From NCBI GenBank assembly GCA_009809945.1, contig WTPW01000692.1, positions 256,634-320,633 on the forward strand: a stretch of 64,000 nt of DNA, given 5' to 3'. Positions within the stretch are counted from its first letter, which is position 1. Every line of letters begins with the position of its first letter. The notes under the pieces are model-generated. The model was not told where the DNA came from and did not search any database. It was given only the letters and a program-made list of their open reading frames with translations. This DNA comes from Gigaspora margarita. Taxonomy: Eukaryota > Glomeromycota > Glomeromycetes > Diversisporales > Gigasporaceae. Both the position numbers and the translations under genes were made by a program. Below, one piece after another: positions 58,551 through 64,000 of the stretch.

Positions 58551-60415
58551 CTCTTCATAATTGCAAATCCTCCAAGCCTCTTTACAGAACACTGCCCAAA
58601 TAACAGTATCCATTCTGACTCTTGTATACTACAGTAATTAGTGTGAATTATATAAAGTGTCTCACTGCAATAGTTGCTCTAGTCTTTAGCATTTCTCTAA
58701 AGAGGTAGAAATCTAAGTTGATAGTGCAATATTTTGAGAATTTACAGTACATATATTATTACTAATTATTCTCTATAACAAATAATTATTACTTATCATT
58801 TTTAAAATGTAATCTGGAATGCAAATTATAAACTTGATAATTAGCTAATTAGGTTAGTTTATAATTATTTACTTACTATTACTTATTATGCAAAAATGAT
58901 AAGAAATAATCTGAAAAATAAATAATAATACTTTACTAAACTTGTTGATTTCTATTTATATTTAGATTCAGAAATTGGAGTAATTAAGGCTGAATAATCG
59001 ATATGGCTAATACAATTGACATAGTTGATATAATTTGCATAGCCAATATAAATGAGATTTTTTAAAATAATTTTTCTTTTTTATTTATTTGAAAGCAAAT
59101 AAATTAAATTTTTTTCAATTTTTATTGTTTTTTATTTAATATAAAAAACAAAAAAATTTATAATAAATTACAATTTTAAGTAATAAAAAACTTTTTAAGC
59201 TAACAAATTAATACATATATGCTCTATAAATTCATACTCTTTATAATTGCTCCTTAAGTCTCAATTCTACTAATAGCACACTTATAAACCTGCTTTTATT
59301 AAATTCACACTTATTGTTGGTCCCAAGGGGGGTACATATCTAGAAGTGTGAATGTGACTAACATTATATAATAGAATTATATTCATAAATAAATTAATAA
59401 ATAATAATACTCAATATTTGAACAATAAATCAATAAATTTATACTTGTTTACCAGTTCAACAACTTGCATAAAGTTTCATAACTCTTTCAATTTATTTAT
59501 TTCAAAGCTAAAAATTACTGCTTTCTTTTCTTTGAAAAACTTGTGAATTGATTCTTTTTAAATAAAAAAGAAAATAAATTGCCTGATAACCTACCTTAAA
59601 AGCTAATGCAAAAATATGAATAATTTGTATTAAATAAGTAATTATAATTAGAAATGTTAATAAAACTAGTGAAATACAAGCCTTTATTACACTGCTAGTA
59701 TGATGTGCTATGAAATAACAGGCAATCTTTGGAGACCAGATTATTTTTGGTTTATTTCTAGTAATACTTAAACATATACATAACATAAAATTTAACTTTC
59801 TGAACTGTTATATTATGTTTTGTAAGTGCAGTTTTCTTTTATGAAACCAGGACCCAAAGAACTCTAATATAATTTAGATCTGACTTTGTATAAAGTTTGT
59901 ATAATTTTAGCCAAATAGATGTATAAAATAGAGCAAATTTTTTAAAAAATTTATTATATAAAAAAGCAATATTTGATGAATTTCTATGCAAAAGTTCTTT
60001 TTTAATAATATCAGAGTTATATCAAAGTTCTTTGGGATCATATAAACCCCTTAAAATAAATGATTGAAAGCAGACCACTATTGCAATTTACTATATAAAA
60101 TAAGCCTATAATTATAAGTGTCAATTACCCAAATTTCATAGAAAAAATTTACATCCATGATTTGTATAACAAATTGTATAACTGTTATTAAACAATTCTA
60201 TAAAATAAAGAAAAAAAATTTCTATTCAGTATTCTGAAAATATTGATAGAGATCAACTTGTTTGATCTTTACAATAGTTAACTAACTCTTTTGTATAATT
60301 TTCTTAAAAATTTTACTTTTTCTTCAACATCTACAAATACTAGACCTTGTTTATAGTTCTTGAATAAGATTCCAGGTAATTATTAATAATGGCAGAACTT
60401 TTATAGCATTGTACA
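58551..60415. other. AT-rich stretch
   Basis: A GGTCCCAAGGGGGGTACA repeat end lies at about 59315, and a MITE-like pair CCCAAAGAACTCTAATATAA / TATATCAAAGTTCTTTGGG at about 59850-60040. The 92-codon minus frame at 59508 has AT-driven composition and is not supported. Confidence 0.5.
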
Positions 60416-60417
60416 TA

Positions 60418-60793
60418 TGGGGGCCTGTCAATTAAAACATGGTTTATGATATTTTTTGCAAAAATGAGTTAACAATACTATCAAATAAAGCATGCTTTTG
60501 ATTATATAATTTAGCATTTAAAGCATCAATTTACATAATAAAATTTTTGTCGATGCCTATTTTTCTAAACACTATATGTAAATAAAAGTGATCTAAAAAT
60601 AGATTTTAGAAATTAGCTTGTTGATCCTTGCTGCATAGCCATAACAAAGAGCTTATATGATTGGCTAATTCATGTAGATCAAACAGGTTCTACTAATAAT
60701 AGATCATCATTGTTGTTGTTACACTAAATTTTAAACGTGATTTTCTCAAAATAGAAAAAAAGCTATAAGCCGTGTTTTAATTGACAGACCCCA
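60418..60793. mobile_element. MITE with GTCAATTAAAACA arms
   Basis: 376 bp, ends TGGGGGCCTGTCAATTAAAA and TGGGGTCTGTCAATTAAAA, TA flanks. Confidence 0.78.
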
Positions 60794-60795
60794 TA

Positions 60796-62149
60796 TAATG
60801 ATTATATACTAGCATTCTATTGGTTATACAATATAAGGTACAAATTTTGATATGGCAAAATTAGGATACAAAAAAATTTCTAGTAAAATTTTATGCTTTT
60901 AGATTAAAGACAGAATCTTTTATTTAGATTAGAGTTTAAAAATTATTTATATACTAGTAATAAAATTTTATAACATATAAAAATAGGTTTATAAACTAAA
61001 TTTTGGTTATAAATATCTTGTATTAAAGCTGTTAACTGGTTAGCAAAATTTTTAACCATAATTATAAGGTCTAGAGTTATTATCTCTATTCAGATATATT
61101 TTTTATATCCAGATTATCCAGTTTTATTATAGATTATATCTGGATTTAAATTTTAATCTGGATTTATTTTTATCTAGATATAACAACACTATGTTATATT
61201 ATATCACATGACATAGTATATATCTGGATATATAAATCTGGATAGAGGTGTTAACTCTAATAGGGTCTGCATAATTCATATATTTGTATAATTTATGATT
61301 TGCTACATATATAATTTTACAATAACTAGATTATAATTCTAAATACACTAATTTAGAACTCTGAACAAACTATAAGAGCTTATATTTGGGCATTATAGTA
61401 ATTTTTTTTTGTTAGCACTTTTATATTAGTATATAAGGTAAAAGAGTTATTGTGACAAAGGGAGTATTGTAACGAATTGTGATATCTTGTAATCCTGTGA
61501 TTAGAATCAGACAAAACTTGAACCTTAGAATTCTCTCATAAAGAAGAATTGAATAGGACCCAGATATTTCTCATATAGGTTATAACTGGTTTTGGCCAAT
61601 TTTGATCTAATTTGCTAAAAATAACAAAATTTTATTTGTTGTCTGAAGCAAAGCATAGGACTTATACTTCTACACTTAGTGATAACTGAAACTATGCTTT
61701 TGATATATTTATATTAAAATTATCAAAATGTAGTTGGGCATTTTCTATCTGTAATATCACATACCTATATTTGCATAGTTGTGCAATAGCAACAGAAGTT
61801 TTACGCACTTTTTATATATTATATAGTACTATACTATATGATCATTCTATCCCACCTAATATACATGTGACTCTAAATTTTTTTAAATCAAAAATTATCA
61901 TTATTGATATACTAACTATTTGACCTTCGTGTTATACTTAACATAATACCACTTTAATTTTTATTTTATTTCTAAGTTAGACAAATCAAGATATTAGATA
62001 TAATTTATTGAACTTTAGTGATGTCTGATAAAATTCTTGAAAAAAGTTAAATTGTGTGAACTCTTATTTAAAATGAATAAATGACAAATTTATAAATGGA
62101 TGTTTCGTTATTGTATATATTTACATGAGATGTTTCAGGAATTAATTAA
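60796..62149. other. AT-rich stretch with one hairpin
   Basis: A palindromic element at about 61075-61258 (arms ATCTGGATATA, ends AGAGTTAACACCTCTATCC-like); a relative end occurs at 63895-63925. No gene. Confidence 0.5.
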
Positions 62150-63140
62150 TAATTACCGGTACATCAAGGTTTTTAAAACATAATGGTTCTTCAAAACTAT
62201 ATGATGTCAGTATATAATTTAAATTAAAATTTTAAATTAAAGACAAATTTAATATATTTGTTAAAGAATTGAATAGCATATACAAGACGGTTTTTTTAAT
62301 CCAGTTGTGGCAAACTAATTGTTGCTAATAAATTTCTTAAATTGATTTAATTTCAATAACTAATGTCGTATCAATGAACAAACACCATCTGTATTCGTAA
62401 CGTTTGGGTTCAGTAGAGTGAGGGGCATGGGTTCATGGGCATGCCTTTAGACCAAAAGGCATGCCCATATCACATGACTAAATATCTATACTATTAATTT
62501 AATAATGAATTTGAATAATAAAAACTCCTTATACACTCACTTGAATAAAATAAACTCAGATGAATAAGCATAAAAATCGATGCTGCTTCCTTCACCAACA
62601 GCTATTTTACTAAAGATTCATTTAACTGACATCACAAGGTTAGGTTAGCAATTGATTAAGTGCAGGTATATATTTAATAAAGTAGGAAAACACATGCTGT
62701 TAAAGTCCGGAGCTAGAAATTATAAGCTTTTTGGATATGTGTAATTAACTATATATATATATATATTTAATTTATTTATATACAACTTTATTTGTAAAAT
62801 TAAACTTATTTGTTATTTATAAGATAAATACAGTATATAACAGGAATGGAGGTAATGTTCACATATTTTATTGGGTTGAATATATTGACGGGCATGACCG
62901 GGCACAAAGGGAATGCCTCCAGTCCAAGGCATGCCCAAGAGTGCATGCCTAAAAAATTATCTGTGTCCCTCACCCTAGGGTTCAGGCATGTGACGTAATT
63001 TGCATCACACGAATGGTGTAATTGCTGTCTTTGATCATTGTACGTACGTAAGGTGTTGAGGTGGATAGGACCTGCACAATATTCTAGTGTCAAGTGATGT
63101 ATAGTATTAGTGGATCAGGAAACAAAACCTTATAACAGTA
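62150..63140 (-). repeat. Third, inverted copy of the dispersed repeat
   Basis: Reverse complement of 21290-21770 (for example GGATCAGGA at 63113, GATGGTGTAATTGC-type words at 63015, AAGACGGTTTTTTT at 62284). Interrupted by the MITE at 62414-62977 and lacking the 36651 element. Confidence 0.82.
62414..62977. mobile_element. hAT-type element with perfect 8-bp duplication
   Basis: 564 bp, ends TAGAGTGAGGGGCA and TAGGGTGAGGGACA, flanks GGGTTCAG (62406-62413, 62978-62985). Subterminal AAGGCATGCCCA words on both sides. No transposase. Confidence 0.9.
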
Positions 63141-63294
63141 AATCTAGCCTTCCACTGAATTCGCTTTTAAGACACATTCAAACTCAATCATTGCTTGAGT
63201 TTTTTTTTTTTACATATTTTAATAGTCTCTTGATAATGGCTAAATGGTATTTAAATTTCATTTAAAAAATGTAAAGAGGTTAATTTCCACTTTA

Positions 63295-63692
63295 TTTTTA
63301 TTAGGGTGCGGAAAAAAGCTCGGTTTATTTTTGAATTTTGAAGCCTATAAAAACAATATCACACAATTGGTGCTTAAACCGAAATTAGAATATATAATTA
63401 TATCGTATGAAAAACTCACTTACAGCAAATTGTATATCTCATGTGCCTACTGCCAATAGCAAGTCTTCAAAGTCAGATGAATCAGGCCGGACTGAGCCGG
63501 GTCTAGACCCGACTCAACTGACTTTAAAGACTTGCTACTGGCAGCAGACATGAGAGATACAAATGGAACTCATTTGCTAAAAGTGAGTTTATCATTCATA
63601 ATTATATATTCTAATTTCGCCAAACGTGTAATATTGTTTTTATAGCCTTCAAAATTCAAAAATAAACTGTGCCTTTTTTTTTCGTACCCTAA
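63295..63692. mobile_element. Palindromic element centred near 63495
   Basis: Arms TTAGGGTGCGGAAAAAA, ATTTTTGAATTTTGAAG and AGCAAGTCTTCAAAGTCAG plus complements; GC-rich core GAGCCGGGTCTAGACCCGAC. The 71-codon open frame is a hairpin translation. Confidence 0.8.
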
Positions 63693-64000
63693 TTTCATAA
63701 GAATTTGATTATATAATATTGATCACAGTCCCGAGATAAAATGCGATTTTATTTTGATTATATAAACTAATTAGTTTGATACCACTATTTACATCTGTGT
63801 CAAATTTTAGTTCTGTTAAAATTTGTTAATCTTCTCGCCATTTTATAAAAACTCAGAATTCTTCTGCTGACTAGAGTTAATACATCTACCCAGATATATA
63901 AATCCGGATAGAGGTGTTAACTCTACTGCTGACCGTTTCTGGATCTTTATTCTAATATTGTTTCGTCAGGTTCACATAACATTGTGAAGCTTCATTGATG
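63693..64000. other. AT-rich end of window
   Basis: Contains a CAGTCCCGAGAT repeat end at about 63728 and an AGAGTTAA..TTAACTCT hairpin end at 63873-63925. No gene. Confidence 0.45.

Noticed and set aside
59508-59786. 92-codon hydrophobic minus-strand protein
   Set aside because: Composition expected from AT-rich DNA (Ile, Leu, Phe, Tyr); no upstream or family support.

Overview
The window is eukaryotic, very AT-rich and saturated with transposons. Its host-type genes are protein kinases with short spliced introns (77-91 bp, GT..AG): one fused to Sel1 repeats, the other joined to an MLKL-like helical bundle and a pseudokinase. The rest is decayed LRR sequence, small secreted Cys-rich proteins and a dense layer of hairpin-type non-autonomous elements. 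From established knowledge, expanded Sel1-kinase and MLKL-like kinase families in an AT- and TE-rich genome fit an arbuscular mycorrhizal fungus (Glomeromycotina, Rhizophagus-like). This is inference; no rRNA or marker gene is present.

Layout. 1-500: minus-strand gene relic. 1028-3523: Sel1-repeat protein kinase (3 exons). 3.6-7.1 kb: hairpin, tandem duplication and a minus-strand LRR pseudogene. 7135-15539: degenerate Ty3/Gypsy retrotransposon with two 1156-bp LTRs, inserted into a multi-hairpin repeat that continues at 15540-16380. 16.4-21.8 kb and 30.3-38.7 kb: two copies of one ancient segmental duplication. Each carries a secreted Cys-rich protein gene (minus strand), and each holds different later insertions, so the copies act as empty-site controls for one another. 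22.3-30.0 kb: two ~1-kb fold-back elements and two tRNA-headed retroposons. 30.6-32.7 kb: palindromic satellite, a 979-base N gap and half of another fold-back. 38.7-43.8 kb: mostly non-coding. 43847-49495: RIPK-like kinase joined to an MLKL-like bundle plus pseudokinase, with a damaged 3' end. 50.7-55 kb: hAT-type MITEs and a degenerate hAT-like transposase. 55-64 kb: further palindromes and MITEs and no credible host gene; a third, inverted copy of part of the duplicated segment lies at 62.2-63.1 kb.

Most noteworthy: (1) the kinase / MLKL-like bundle / pseudokinase gene, which resembles the RIPK-MLKL pair in one transcript, although its pseudokinase end is breaking down; (2) a hAT-type MITE whose terminal TAG serves as the stop codon of both secreted-protein paralogues and removes a His-Glu-Pro repeat tail; (3) several MITE families with clean target-site duplications; (4) a SINE with a 17-bp target duplication. 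Most other open frames in the window are AT-rich noise or repeat translations and are not annotated.
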